Below, piece after piece: positions 36,780 through 50,141 of a stretch of DNA of 64,000 nt. Made by a program: the position numbers and the translations under genes. Within the stretch, counting starts at the first letter, position 1, and every line of letters starts with the position of its first letter. The DNA is taken from positions 682,001-746,000 of the forward strand of contig MCGE01000009.1 of NCBI GenBank assembly GCA_002105175.1, given 5' to 3'. The notes beneath the pieces were generated by a model. It made no database searches, had not been told where the DNA came from, and was given only the letters and a program-made list of their open reading frames with translations. This DNA comes from Absidia repens. Its lineage: Eukaryota > Mucoromycota > Mucoromycetes > Mucorales > Cunninghamellaceae.

Positions 36780-39700
36780 TATATATTATGAGGGGAGTCG
36801 TAAAAAAAAAAATGAGAGAGAGAGAAAAGAAAAAAAAATATAGGAGGCTGGAGTAAATTTGGACATTATATGTAATAAAAGTGGAGAGTGTTTAAAAAAA
36901 AAAAAAAAGTAGTGTGTGCACAAGGTTTAAGGGGGTATAGTCCCGATAATGCGTTGTGTGCGTGTGAGTTGACCTTAAAAGTGCATCTCCCCCTCTCAAA
37001 TTATACCCTATTTTTATCCACAGGGACACTTTTGGGATCGGAGTATAATATCCCTGTGGGCGAATGGCCCTATGTTTAAAGGGGGGGACGAGAGAGTCTG
37101 ACAGGCGACAAAACCATCCCCCCGGACCCCTTTGGGCGTCTAATCATGCTTTTCACAGATGGGTGACCCATGCTGTACCCATTTGTTTTCCAATGGCAAG
37201 GGAGTATTATAAAAGGAAACTATTTTATGGGATGTATGTATGTGGTGGGGAGGACGAGGAATGGATGCGATGTATGTACAAAGTGCAGTCTGAAATTTAA
37301 CCATGTTCATTATATGCACCGCAGCCTAGGGAACGAAAAGTGTCGCCATTTGAAATATTTTTCATTTCCTGCTACTTTCTATTTCTTTTTTGGAGAATAC
37401 ACGCGTCCGACTATTACAAAAAAAGCATGGCTCATGCTGCAGACATTCTGTCACTTCACACCGTCATTCGCATCGTTGTAAGAAACAAAAGAAAACACTT
37501 TTATGGGGGTGTGTGTTTTTTAAATAGTCTTGTCTGTATTTATTAGGAACACAAACACGAACTATTTGATTAATAGTGGCAGCTTGTATTATCAGGAATC
37601 TGATTGTAAGGTCCTTTATCATTAACAAAAACAACGTTGTAATGACTTTGGAACAGCCGTAACCATATCAGTTCCATCGCTTTTTAGTATCGGATAACTC
37701 TCGCAAAGATGTATGGTCGTCCTTCAACAGGAACAAACAAGGTAAGCTTTCCCACCCTTCTTATTGTCGTAATACTGTCAGATAATGGCTTGTTGATATG
37801 ATTTTGTATTTATTTTTTAGTCTTTATTGATATACTACTGGAACAAATTATGCTTCTGGATTAAACTGGATTATCATATCTTCAATTCCTTCTGTATAAG
37901 GGTGGTGCTTCTGGTTGAACTGCACAATAACCATCTTTAGTTTCTGAGAATAGGTAAATATAACGACACACTGATTATTTCCATTATCAATACTCAATTT
38001 ATTCATTTTTTTTTTTTTTTGATATCTGATGTTGTTATTCAAAGCTACTACTCAATTTCGTCTCATTTGCAAAACCACGGCATAAAGGAGAGCAGCCAAT
38101 GCAGCATGGATGACACTTTCGGTACTGAAACAACAAGAAATAGCAAGAAAATCTATGGGCGGTGACGAGAACAAGTAGCCAATCGCCAGGGAAGTTTCGC
38201 ACTAAACTACTACCCTCTCCTCTCCTTTCTCTCTGGTATGTTGTTTATTTGATCACAAATACGCACTTTACAGCAAAAAAAAAAAAGTGCATAAGCATTG
38301 CAGCATTTTGGAGAAACAACAGTAAGTACAGAAAAAAAAGGCAGTACATCTGGCTCGTGATCGATTCTCTATAGTTTACATCTCTATTATTGTTGTTTTT
38401 TCCCAAGCTGATCAGATTGTCTCATCCAAATCAATGTTCTCACCCTCCTTATTTTTTTTTAGGTGCACATTCCCAATATGTCAAGTAACATTGGCGGCCC
38501 AATGACGCGAAGAAACATATCACACATTTCAAGGTAACCTACACTTCCAAAAAAAGTTGTGCGCCTCCTCACTTTTTACTTTTTTGTTATAATAGATAGC
38601 CTGCGTAAACGACAAAGGCAAACTACCCGCAGCTGGCTTGGCTCTTGCCCGTCCCCAACCTCCCACAGTTGCATCAAACGGTTCTGAAACAACTCCCTCA
38701 TTCTGGAAACTCACTGTCCTGAAACTCAAATCTTTCCTTCCCATTTTCAAACTGTTACAATTGACTGGTCCGTGTATTTTATGGTAAACAACCTCCTCCC
38801 CCCAAAAAACAACTATCATGGGCAGTAAGAACTGATGATATCTTTTCTCCAAAGTCAAGTGATCGAGTTATCGCCAACCGATTTACAAAGATACCAATCT
38901 GATGAATTATGATAATGATGGGCTCTTTTACTTCAACATGACGACTGAATTGTGAAGACGTAAGTGAAGTGTGGGGAAGGGCGCAGTTTGGATTGATGAT
39001 TGGTAGAAAAGTAAACGTATACTGACCTAGTCCTCTGTTTTTTTTTTCTTTCTCAAGCCTGGCTGGTTGGCTGACTGATCAGTGGAGATAGGATCAACGT
39101 TTACTATGTGAATCAAGTCAAAAAAGGTAATAGGAGATGGATGGACATCTTTTTACGATGACTGAACCGATCTCATTATAGGCATTTATATATAGAACAT
39201 GAACGGCTTGTTCACCCAATAAAAATTTGGCTCACTTTATGACTATGAACCGCTTTGGTATCAGATTTTTTCATGTAAGGGGGTGGGGTTGATTGAAATT
39301 TTAGTACTAATAAGGTTTTTGCTGTTGTTGTGCTGATAGACAAGATATAAGTGATACACCAAAATGTTGCTGGTTACTTAGACGGCAATAAAATGACGAT
39401 TAATGGGTGTGCAAGTCAAGGTGTGGGTACAAAAAAATAAAATAAATAAAAAGCAAGCACTTTCACCCATTGATAGTTAACCTACTTTTTTATTTAGAGT
39501 ACACATATTATTTATCAAAGGTTTCTCTCCCCCACCCCCCTGATGACATACATTTCCAAATTGTTGGGCAAAACGCATCCTTTGTCAAACTTGAAGGTAA
39601 TTAGCGTGAATAGGATATGATACTGTAAAAAAGAAAAGAAAGATATACATCTCCTTCCTTAAGATTAACATTTCTTAACCTCATGTTTTCTTATTATAAT

Positions 39701-39944
39701 AGAAATTTGCTAGCAGGTGAACAGCATCAGTAGTTTTTATAGAACTCCACTCATCACCCACACAATCAAATAAAATACCACACGCCTGATTTCCTTTTTG
39801 GAATCTGTCTATTTTATTTTTTTCATGGTCCTCCTGGATTTTTTATAGTATTACCCCTCTCTTCCCCTTTTTATTTATTTGTTATTATTTCTCTTTATTT
39901 TCAGTCTCTTTCTTATACACACACGCTCACACACACATATATTA
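36780..39944. other. Divergent gap between Far11 and the TBC gene
   Basis: 3.2 kb between genes that point away from each other. The first 0.5 kb is A-rich promoter-like DNA. From about 37430 to 39700 the + strand shows intron-like junctions and coding-like fragments with stops (separate entry). No repeat copy was found. Confidence 0.5.
37430..39700 (+). pseudogene. Possible decayed multi-exon gene, family not recognised
   Basis: The + strand has several good donor/acceptor pairs, such as TT/GTAAGAAAC at 37480, AAG/GTAAGC at 37740, a TTTTTTAG acceptor at 37820, TTTCAAG/GTAACC at 38531 and GAAGAC/GTAAGTG at 38960. Between them are short coding-like stretches (RPSTGTNK, IPNMSSNIGGPMTRRN, YDNDGLFYFNMTTEL), but they are broken by stops and do not join in frame. 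The segment CTACTGGAACAAATTATGCT (37838-37857) matches the chitosanase exon 4 segment CTACAGGAACCAATGATGCT at 17 of 20 bases and also follows an acceptor closely, which may be chance or a relic. Confidence 0.2.
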
Positions 39945-41499
39945 ATGGATATCAAAGCAACACGGCACACATCTACCAATCTAGACGAAATCAACGAAAG
40001 GATTGAACGTATACTCAAAGATGCTAGTCATTTTGAAAACGATAAATCGATCGACCTCAATACTCTGACCTTACCCGAACTGAAGGCCTTTGCCGAACGA
40101 GGTAAAATACATACTTCTTTTATTTCCTTTACCTTTACTGTTCATTCACTCACTCTGCTTTATATTGTCATTAGGTGGACTTGGTGCCTGTGTATCCAAG
40201 ACAGATGTCCTTGCTGAAACTTCTGAAGATCTTATGTATCTCTCTGGTAAGAAAAAAAAAACAAAAAGACCACACACACACACACATACACACAGTAATG
40301 ATCTTGATACAAACTCATCTGAATACTTTCGTTAATATACTATCACGCTAGGGGAAAGAATCACTGTGTTGAAACATATTGAAGACGATTACTATCTGGT
40401 ACGATAATAGAAGCACATACATTGCCCTTTTTTGTTTTTGTTTTTTACACGCACTAACTGTACATATTACTTTAGGGTTACTGTGAAGGCGTGATTGGAC
40501 GATTCAACGCAGAAAATGTGCACTTTGTGGAACTAGATCCTAGAGTACTGGATTCGTTGGATGGTGGATTGGATATAGAATCACTTGGAGTGCGATCATC
40601 TTTAGATCAGGGCGAACGATACAGCAATGGCGGTGGGATGATGATGATGGATGATCCTCGATTTCAACAACAGCCACGACGATCTATGCAATCTTATCAT
40701 TCTTCTACTTCACAAGAATACACTTCCTCTTCTCCTCATCATCAGCAACAGCATTACAATGGTATCAACAATAAACAACAACAAGCTTGGTTAGGTCGAT
40801 CAAGTATGGATAGTCTCTTAACTACTTCAACTACTTCTGGAAAAAGTCATTTAAATGGTAAGTTAACCCCCTTCTCCCCTCACAGAAACCAGTAAATGCT
40901 TAATATATTATGTCATTAGATCCTATGGGTGGTCAGCAACGCATGTACCGATCCAGTTATCTGACATCGCCGCCTATGAAAAACAACCCTCCGACTGAAA
41001 TATACGACACATCCGCCTTTAATGACAGCTACTCGAATGAATCGGACGATGAGGACGATGACGATGATGACGACGATGATGATTATGATTATGCGAATCA
41101 TGGCCGACGACACAATGGCGGACCAACTACCCGATCTTCCTCATCCTCATCACAACGCTTTACGCCCTATGATACGACCACCTCACCCACCGCACTCGAA
41201 TCCACTACCTCTGCCAGCAAATTCTCCTTGAACTCAGCGTCCACCACCACGAGGGGATCTCGACTTGCCAAGTACCAAGCAAACTATCACAGCGAAGAGG
41301 ACGAAGATGGCGATGATGAAGACAACGGGGATCCTGTCTTAGGTGATGATAGCGGTATTTATTCCAAGAACAGCAGCAAACCCACTATTCCTACCTCCAC
41401 CACCGCCTTGGATCTACCTGCCAATATGTCTGTCGATGAAAATGGATTTATAGTCAATAAGGCCGAAATGGAAAAACGTCAACGATCAACAAGGTAAAA

Positions 41500-41543
<44 letters not shown>

Positions 41544-42967
41544 GGGGTGTGCTTTCCATTTTGATTCTCATTGTTCCTTTTTGTTTATACATGAATTAGT
41601 GGCCGATCCAACACTTCTAGCAAATCAATGAAACATTATCGGGAACGTGAAGTGAAATGGCTTTCGATTGTAAACAAGATGGACGCAGGGTCGGTCAAAA
41701 AGGATACTAAGCTCAAGAAACTGGTCCGTAGTGGGATTCCAACGTCGGTGCGATCGCGCGTCTGGCAATTCCTGGCAGGCTCCAATGATTATCAGCATCA
41801 ACAAAAGGGCAAATTCCAAACGTTAGCCAACCAACCAGCCACAGCCATCTATAATGTCATTGATCGGGACTTGCCTCGATGTTATCCCGATCATACGCTC
41901 TTCAGGATCGAAAATGGCCAGGGCCAGCGTGATTTGGGGATGATTTTGAAAGCCTATGCGCATTATAATCCGCAATTGGAATATTGTCAAGGTATGGGCC
42001 GGTTGGCTGGATGTATGTTGATGCATATGCCTACAGAGGTAAGAACGCTAAAAAAAAAAAAAAAGAGACTACTTTGTGCAAAAAAAAGAAAGACTCATTC
42101 GATCACCCCCTGGCTTTTTTTATGTGTGTAGGACGCTTTTTGGTTATTGGTATGTACCATTGACCGATACATGAATGGTTACTTTACTCCAGAATTGTCA
42201 CAACTTCGCATTGATGCTTACATTATTGGCCAACTGTTGAAAGATCATGAGCCCAAACTGGCACAGCATTTGGAGAACAACGACGTCACCCCGATTATGT
42301 ATATTGCTCAATGGTTCTTGACCGCTTTTACCATGACATTACCTTGGCAATCAGTGCTTCGTGTATGGGATGTATTTTATTTTGAAGGTAATTAGAAATA
42401 GATAGATTTTTACATAGAATGGGTAATAGAATGCTCAGCTCTTTCTTTTTTCAGGTGTCAAGGTCTTTTATCGAATTAGTTTGGCCATTCTCCAACTTTG
42501 CAAAGGTAAAAAAGAAAAAAAAATGTCAAAAAATGAGGCGGTACAAGAATGCGCACTCACTGACCTCGTTTTTTTTCCTAATGGTAGACCATTTACTTCA
42601 ATCATGTCCCACCAATTCCGAAATCCTTGGGTTTTTATTACATATCCCTCATGACTATTTATCGGCGGATGTGCTCCTGGAGACGGCATTCCACATCAAG
42701 CTCTCCAAGACTGATATTGGACGGTATGCCAAAAAAGCCACGGTGAATGGTGCCGATGCAATGGGCTTACCTTTTGAACATGGATTAAAGAATTTGCGTA
42801 TCAGCGGTTCCATGCCATCATCGTCCAGTCACTTGTCCAGCAATAGTATCGGTAGTAGTTTGAAGGATCGGATCAAGAAAAAAGGCTCCTCTTTGAACCT
42901 ACGGGAAAATAGTCAGTCTACTCTTCCGGTCGCCTCTCCCCCTCCTTTGCCAGTATCTTCAGTCTAG
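39945..42967 (+). CDS. TBC-domain Rab GTPase-activating protein with N-terminal SH3 domain
   Basis: Nine exons (39945-40101, 40175-40246, 40352-40398, 40476-40857, 40920-41493, 41600-42038, 42132-42387, 42455-42505, 42588-42967) give 785 residues, phases closing. About 50-115 looks like an SH3 fold (ETSEDLMYLSGERITVLKHI, then DDYYLGYCEGVIGRF). A long Ser/Gln/Asp-rich linker with an acidic run follows. About 450-700 is a TBC domain with both catalytic fingers present: IDRDLPR (IxxDxxR, Arg near 503) and YCQ (YxQ, near 538-540). It also has the usual start LVRSGIPTSVRSRVW and the VLRVWDVFYFEG block. An active RabGAP acting in vesicle transport is therefore expected; SH3 plus TBC recalls Msb3/Gyp-type proteins, but I cannot name the Rab. 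The tail is Ser/Pro-rich. Confidence 0.85.
41502..41539. repeat. AT microsatellite in intron 5 of the TBC gene
   Basis: Near-pure AT array of about 19 units inside a 106-base intron. Confidence 0.85.
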
Positions 42968-43818
42968 TTGATTGGATTCTAGCTTTTGGTTTCTATTGTA
43001 TACCCCCTTCCTTCCCCCTTCTCATTTTAGTAAAAAAAAAAGCATCCGAGTAATAGTAGCTTTAGTTATAGTTTATCCCTCTCTTGTCTTTGTTTGTTTA
43101 ATATAATAAATAAAATATATATATTTGTTTTGCCCTTTTTTTGTGTGTGTTTATTCTATATGTTTGTATTTGGACAAGAGCAAACCGAGTCGGTTGTAAA
43201 TGAAAATCATCGGAGGGGATTGCTGTCAATTTGATTCGAGGGTTCTCATTTTAGGTTGATGGTGCCTAAATATTCTCGTGTCACCAGCTAATATATAAAT
43301 ATTTGAAGTGTTTACTTTGAGTGAGAATGGATTTGGCAAACAAACACAAAACCTAAAGAACAACACTTCTTTATATTGCAAGGAACATGATGAGCAAGGT
43401 TTATATTGTATGGTTTTGCTGCCACTTGATTAATATACTACCTTGTTATTTTTATATTTTTGGTACTGCCCTATATTTTTTTTCCTTCCCCGCCCCCTGA
43501 AATGGTCGCACTGTAATCTCAAAATTTATATAGACTTCTTTTTTTTTTTCTTTCTTTCTTTCTTTCTTGCTACTTATTTTTATTGGATCATCATCATCAC
43601 CTAGTCTTTTTCTTTTCTACTCTCCTACTTCATCAACCCGCCCTCTTCCCCATCTTCCTTCCTACCTTCCTTTTTGTTTTTATTTTCTTTTTATCATTAT
43701 CATCATTATCATCATCCCTTCACCAAAAAGGCAACCCTACCCTATCCTTTCCTTTTGAATTCCACACCTTCCTTTTTATTTTATCTTCCTTCTCTTTCAT
43801 CTTGTCTGATCCTTTATT
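42968..43818. other. Intergenic region before the kelch gene
   Basis: 851 bases between two + strand genes. The first part is the AT-rich 3' region of the TBC gene; the last 280 bases are strongly CT-rich (CTTTCTTTCTTT near 43549-43567, then CCTTCCTACC), typical of a fungal promoter and leader. No exon seen. Confidence 0.6.
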
Positions 43819-46271
43819 ATGTCATTGTTTTCCAAACTCACCAAGAACAATGCCGACAAAACCATGTTTCCATGGTCTCAAAAAAAACTGAATGGCAGTC
43901 ATCATACTGTGCCTCGCTCAGGCCATGTGGCTACAGCGCTCTCTTCTGACAATCTGGTGGTATATGGCGGCGTCCATAAAGGCTCAACGAAAAAGGATAT
44001 CTCTTATGTCGATACAAGTATGTCCTCATTCAATGCATGCAGACATATATTAGAAACTGATGCTGACCTCTTGCTTTTTTATGATAGACACTTTATCTGC
44101 CAACCATTTATCTACGTCTGGCGATGTCCCAAGTCCAAGAAAATATACTGCCATTGTTGCTATGGGGAACTTTGTCCTCTGTAAGTAGACTAATGAATCA
44201 CCAAGAACCAGTTACTGACCTTGTTGATTACCTGTTATATAGTGTATGGAGGTGAACCACTTACACCGAATGAACCGTGGGATCCCAATTTTTACTTGTT
44301 GAATATCAGTAAGTGTGTGTGTGTGTGTGTGTCTGTATGCGCACTCTGGGAGAATAGATACTGACTCGATCTTTTATGTATAGATAATCGACAATGGACG
44401 AGAGTACCAATGACAGGCGCGATTCCTCCTGAGCGATCTGGTCATACTGCCGTTGCTGTGGGTGGGATCATGTATGTTTGGGGTGGTCACCACAATGGCC
44501 GCTACTATAATGAATTACTGGCTTTTAATACAAGTTCATGTAAGTCTACTTATGTAGTTTGGGCATATTTATGTGTGAGAAATGAATACTCATCCTTTAT
44601 ATATATATATCTACAATAGATCCAGAAAATCCTCATTGGGAGTTGGTCCATAATGGTCAAGATGGTCCTTCAGGCCGATCGGGACATGTATCTGTGGTCT
44701 ACGATAATCGCTTCTATGTATTTGGTGGTTCGGATGGTGATCACATGTATAATGACATTTGGGCCTTTGATTTCCAAACTCGGACATGGAGTCAAATCCC
44801 AGCGGCCGGATTCATTCCTACGGCGCGTGAACATTGTGCGGCAGCATTGGTCGATGATGCCATGTATGTCCTTGGCGGTCGTGATCCCGATCACCAGGAT
44901 TTGAATGATCTTTGCGCTTTTCGCATTCGAAGTAAGGTTTATTTACAGCATGTATGACGCTTGACTAACCTTCTTTTTTCTTACTAGGTCAACGATGGTA
45001 TATGTTCCAAAACATGGGCCCAAGTCCCAGTCCTCGCCATAGTTTGACTATGACGGCTGTTAAGGAAAAAATGATTGTCATTGGTGGTGAATTGAAACTT
45101 GGTAGCAAGGCAGATGATAACATGATTTACATTTTGGACAGTGGTAATTAGAGGATGAAATTGAATTGAGGATATGGATGGTTTTTATTGATCTTTTTCT
45201 CTGTCTCTAGCTAAAATCAAATACCCTCCTGAACCGACTGGCCAGCAACAACAGCAACAGCAACAACAACAACAACAGCAGCAGCAGTCAAGTTTCAGCA
45301 ATGTATCACCAAGCTCGTCTTCATTTTCCCTCCCTGATCCTGATATGACCCAATCTACGTCCTCTTCTATGCATCAACATCAACAACAGCAACAGCAACC
45401 GCAACAAGGAAGAGGTCACACGCCGTCTCCTTCACAGATGCCCAGCAATTCTCAAAGCACGCCTACTCGATCTCAACCTCCTCCTAATCAAATGTCTCAA
45501 CCTTCCTCTAATCAGCTGTCTCAACCTCCTCCTCCTCAGCAGCTACAACAACATCCTCAACAACAGCAAACTCCACCGCCAACTACACCAATGAATGGTG
45601 CTCATCCTCAACATGATGAAAACGGATACCCTGAAGCGTCAAGTCCTCAACCCTCCTCGTCTTCTCCTATTCCCGGTACACTTCCGTCCATGACACCTCG
45701 TCATAAATCCTATTACCCCGAAAACCAATCGGTAAATTCTTCATTCATAGAAATCGCCCAAGCCAATGAATCTCATCTCATCTTCTGACTTTTTTTTTCA
45801 ATCTATAGCCAAATCAACAGCAACCTTCCCGACCTCCTCGTCATGTGTCTACTGTTCCTGAAGCCGCCTTGCGACGACCTCGAACCGCTTCACCACTACC
45901 CAATCCGGATGATCCGAATGCGAACGACTCTAGCTATGATTTAAGCAATGGTGGGGGCTTGGGTGTGCGCCCACAACAACAACAATTGACACCTGATGAC
46001 AATAGCATTGATCCTTACATAACGACCACCACCTCTACCACCAACAACCTTCCTTCTCACCGCGTACCTCCCAGTGGCACCTCGACACCTCCAGGTGGCG
46101 GTCGCACAACCCCTGGCGTGGTATCCCCTCCTCCCCGCCCATCTCGTGAAGGCGTCAAATTGAATCAAGCATATCAAAACCCAAGCATCATGGAAGCCAC
46201 ATCGTCTACTCTGCCTCCCGCTCCCCCACGACAATTTCAACAACCTCAACCCCAACCCCAACCCCAACCTC

Positions 46272-46333
<62 letters not shown>

Positions 46334-47758
46334 CCGCAGCAGCAACCTCGATACGATGCCTCGACTTCCACTTTGGCCCAACGCGCCATGGCATCATCTC
46401 CTCAGCAGCAGCAACAAACACCTCCTATCACCGCCTCTTCGGCCACATCGCCTATTCCGCAACATCAAGACAAACGTGGGGTAGTATCAGAGGATGAATC
46501 AGCTGGGGTACTTGGTAGATCGTCGCCGGCGATGATGACAACAGCAACACCATCCATCACCTCCACGTCTTCATCTCCTTCACCCTCAGAACATCAACAA
46601 CAACAACAGCAACAACACCAGCGAAAAGCGGTCGATGATACTACTACAACCAGTACCAACAATACCACAGAACGTGCCACGTTAATGCGGGAAATCAAAG
46701 CAAGGGATCTGATTATTAGTGAAATGAAGAAGAAGGAACAATGGTGGCGCACGGAAGTCAGCTTAGCGCGAAAACAGCAACAACAGCAGCGACCAGCACA
46801 TGGCGATGACCACAATGATAATGAGAACGAAGACGAGCACATGCTGATGGACTTGGGTGATTTGGAGCACGATAAACTCAAGCTTTTTGAACAACTGGTG
46901 ACGGTGAAGTCCGAGCTACGACGTGTCCGTACAAGCATCACACAGCAAGCGCAGCCCATGTCAGACAAAGTGGCGTCGGCGGAACGGATGAGAACAGCAG
47001 CACTCCAGGAAGCCATGTACTTCAAGTCGAAATATCTTGCCCTCAAAGCACAACTGAATGGCGACGACGACGACATGGATCAGACGACGGCAGCAGCAGC
47101 CAATGGCGATGAAGCGCGGGTGCAAGATTTGGAAAAACGACTGGTATTAGCTCTTGCCGACAATGAAAAGACGACGAAGCAATTACAGCAATGGCAACGA
47201 CGGGCACAACATGACCATGCCACCAAGCAATCCGCGGAGGACCGGGCCAAGGAAGCACATGCACGAGCGGAAGAGGCACAGCAGGCGTACCAGCGTGGAT
47301 TGGAAGAGGTAGATGCATGGCATGCAAGAGCCACACGGGCCGAGCAGCAACAACGGGAAAGTCAGGCCAAGATTGTGGATTTGACGTCACAGTTATCACA
47401 GGCGCTCCATGCGGTGGCCAAGGCGGCGGCAGATGCGGAAATGGCAGCAGCCAAGGAACACACAACCATGGACAGTCAGTATACGGAAGACGATGAACAA
47501 CAACAGCAGGCGCAATTGAAAATCGCCCATTTGGAAGCCATGCATCTCAAAGCACGAAACGATGCCGCCACGTACCAACAACAATTGGCCGAAGTGGGCG
47601 ACGATGTGGCCCGCCTCAAAAGCGTCCTCGCCGAACGCGATGAAGCCCTCCAGGACGCCCAGGCGCAATTGGACGATGCCGATATGCAACTCTCCATGCT
47701 CCGGGAAGCCCTTCAGCAACATCAACAACATCAACGACAACAAAATGGTCTCCATTAG
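43819..47758 (+). CDS. Kelch-repeat and coiled-coil cell-polarity protein (Kel1/Tea1-like)
   Basis: Eight exons (43819-44017, 44088-44180, 44243-44308, 44384-44539, 44620-44931, 44988-45143, 45211-45731, 45809-47758) give 1,150 residues with phases closing. About 30-320 is a six-bladed kelch propeller: SGHVATALSSDNLVVYGG, YTAIVAMGNFVLLYGGE, RSGHTAVAVGGIMYVWGG, SGHVSVVYDNRFYVFGGSDG, REHCAAALVDDAMYVLGG, RHSLTMTAVKEKMIVIGGE. A long Gln/Pro/Ser-rich region follows with a CAA tract, then from about 780 to the end a coiled coil rich in Ala, Gln, Glu and Arg. This order is that of Kel1/Tea1, which mark growing tips and link microtubules or Cdc42 regulators to the cortex. The role here is inference from architecture. 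Confidence 0.85.
46271..46333 (+). repeat. CAA tract coding for poly-Gln in the kelch protein
   Basis: About 21 CAA codons in a row, flanked by CAACCC/CAACCT (Gln-Pro) repeats on the left and mixed CAG/CAA on the right. Use of a single codon suggests slippage expansion. Confidence 0.92.
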
Positions 47759-48445
47759 GTGGTCCCCTTTTGTAGTCTTCATTCTTTAGTAATAGCAGTC
47801 ATAATAGTTCTCTGTTTTTTTATTTTTTTTATCTTTTTTAGTTTAGTTTTTAGTTATTTATTCATTTATTATATTTTATTGGTGGTTATTATCTTTTTAG
47901 CGTTTAGAATGAATGTGGAACATTCCCCCATATTGGATTTGATTAGATGTTTTATGTTTTTTTTTATCTTTTTTTTTTATATATATATTGAAATAAAGAA
48001 AGTGTCTTTGTTTTTTTTTTTTTTTTGTCTCACTGTTACTTTTGTTTATTGTTTATTGTTTATTGTTTATGATTGTCTGTCTTACCATTCCTATGTGTAG
48101 AAAATACATCTGAAATGACCACATTTATTCATTTTACTACTGTCACTTGCAGGGATCAGAAAATCTCAGAAGGAAAAGGAAGAGGGGGGGGGGTTACCGA
48201 TGATCATTTCAAGTGTCAATTTTGAGCGAAATCGACGCAGACACACTTGACTTACTTTTTTAGAGTATGAAAAGGGGGCCATGCCATGATGAACCTAGAA
48301 TATATTTAAATTCCCGAATACACATCAAATTCAAGCTTTTTTTTTTTAATGGACGACAAATAAGCTCACTATTTAATTGGTAAATGGAAAAAAGTGGAGA
48401 AAGGTGGTCATTCATGGTATATGGGGGATGATAAGCTATTTTTAT
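47759..48445. other. Tail-to-tail intergenic region
   Basis: 687 bases between converging genes. T-rich, with AATAAA near 47991 on the + strand, a GTTTATT array (48044-48070) and a G run (48184-48193). Nothing else seen. Confidence 0.6.
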
Positions 48446-49076
48446 TCAAATTGGGGTTCGAGGATGGGCGGATTGCAACAGTGACTTGTGTTGATTGGGT
48501 AGAATGGGCAGTGGCGGCTGCACTGGTGACAGTGATGATAATCCTGGAAGAATTTTGATACTCGATGTATAAGGAGATGGTAGCAAGGTTTGGACCCTCC
48601 GCTTGCTGGAATTTCCTGCCGCTACTGAGTGATGGTGATGATGGTAACTTCCCATGGTTGTCTTGAATTGCTGTTGCTGTTGTTTTTTTGGCATATGTGT
48701 TTTGATATGGCGACGTAGGTTACTGAGTAAGGAGAAATGACGCTTACAGTCAGAACTATATTTTTTCAAAATAAAAATAAAAATTGAGCCATTTACTATC
48801 ATCATATTGGAAAAAAAAAATATCTTACTAGGGACAGGAATGTGGTTTTTCACCTGTATGAGAAAACAAATGGGCTTTCAGTGCACTCGGCTTGCTGAAT
48901 TTTTTTGGACAAAAGGTGCAGTGATTGATTTTTTTTTCTTTGATGGTATTTATATAGCTAAAGGGTGGTGATGTAGGTTTGGTATTGGAATTGATTGTCA
49001 CGGTGGGTGTGCTTTCTCTCTCTGTTGCTTGCCATTCATTTTGTTTTTGGGACAATATAACGGTTAAGGAAGTCAT
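48446..49076 (-). CDS. Two-finger C2H2 zinc-finger protein
   Basis: Two exons on the minus strand (49076-48829, 48755-48446) give 185 residues. Finger 1 is CTFCPKKFSKPSALKAHLFSH, linked by TGEKPHS to finger 2 (CPYSDCKRHFSLLSNLRRH, then IKTH). Finger 2 is split by the intron between its first Pro and Tyr codons, and only this splice gives a proper C-x4-C spacing. The paired fingers with a TGEKP linker are typical of sequence-specific fungal regulators acting in the nucleus. Outside the fingers the protein is Thr/Ser/Gln-rich with a His run (YHHHHH). I cannot assign a target or ortholog. Confidence 0.82.
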
Positions 49077-50141
49077 GGTTGTTGTAAAGGAAAAAAATTA
49101 AAAGGAAAAAAAAGAAGAGGAGAAGGGGAGGTAGAAACGAAGTGCTTCATATAATATATATATATATATATATATAGTTCTTCGATTCTCTTTGTTCCTT
49201 CTCCGAGATGTCATATCTTGCCCACCATGAATTCTCTTTGTTCTCATAAATAAGGATCTCATGACTTTTTTTTTTTTTTGTTTGCCATCCTTCTCCTTTT
49301 ACATTAATCGATTTTATTTTTATTTTTTGGAGATGTTTCGAGGTAACATCGATTTGAGATTTTTTTACTAATGGATCCAAACTTTCTTTCACTGTACTTC
49401 CATTTGTAACTTGATATTTTTTTTTTTTGTATAAACATATGCGCTTAAGCTGGTATGATAAGCTTTCTGTATGTATAAATATTTTGTTGAATCCTGCTGG
49501 TTCCTTTTTTTAATAGAACAAAATCTTAGATGTAGCTTCCTTAGCATTATGTATCGGAATCCACTCGAGTTCTCGGGTCAGATCTACCCTGATTGACCAT
49601 ATAAAGAAATTGCTCTTACTCGTTCTATAAGGAGAACGGGGTTCATGCATTCATGTAGTTACATACTGGAATACTGTAGTTCTATAGTTCTGCCTTTCTA
49701 CTATACTTTGTTTGGTGAACAAGCCAATGACGGATTAATTCACCTATAATATAAAATAGTGTTCCATCATTATATACATAATTGACAGATCATGGGACGA
49801 AAGTCATTATACAAGTAGGGAGAAAAGAAGGCTGGTCATAAAAGTTACCAGTCTTCTCCAGATGACAACTCCCCTTAGATCTCAGGAAATACAACTTATG
49901 AATAGCTTTTTTTAGAATATGTAGCACAGCTTTAAAAAAAAAAGACAAAATATCAAGTTGTTTGATCAAGGCCGTGATACAGGAATGCTTTTTATTCTTT
50001 TACGACTTGATTTTTGCAGGACTCCTAGCTTAATTCACTTTCAAAATCGCTCAGTTCAGTTCATAAACGGCGTTTAAATTCTGCCTTCAAAAAACAAAAT
50101 ATCTCTCACATTTCTCCTTCTTTTTCTCCCCTACACCACCA
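49077..50141. other. Divergent intergenic region, nothing recognised
   Basis: 1.07 kb between two genes pointing outward. It holds a TA array (49150-49177), several T runs and AT-rich sequence. I see no exon, repeat copy or RNA gene. Confidence 0.55.

Noticed and set aside
45941..46421. Open frames antisense to the kelch gene (poly-Leu or poly-Val)
   Set aside because: They are the other strand of the CAA tract.
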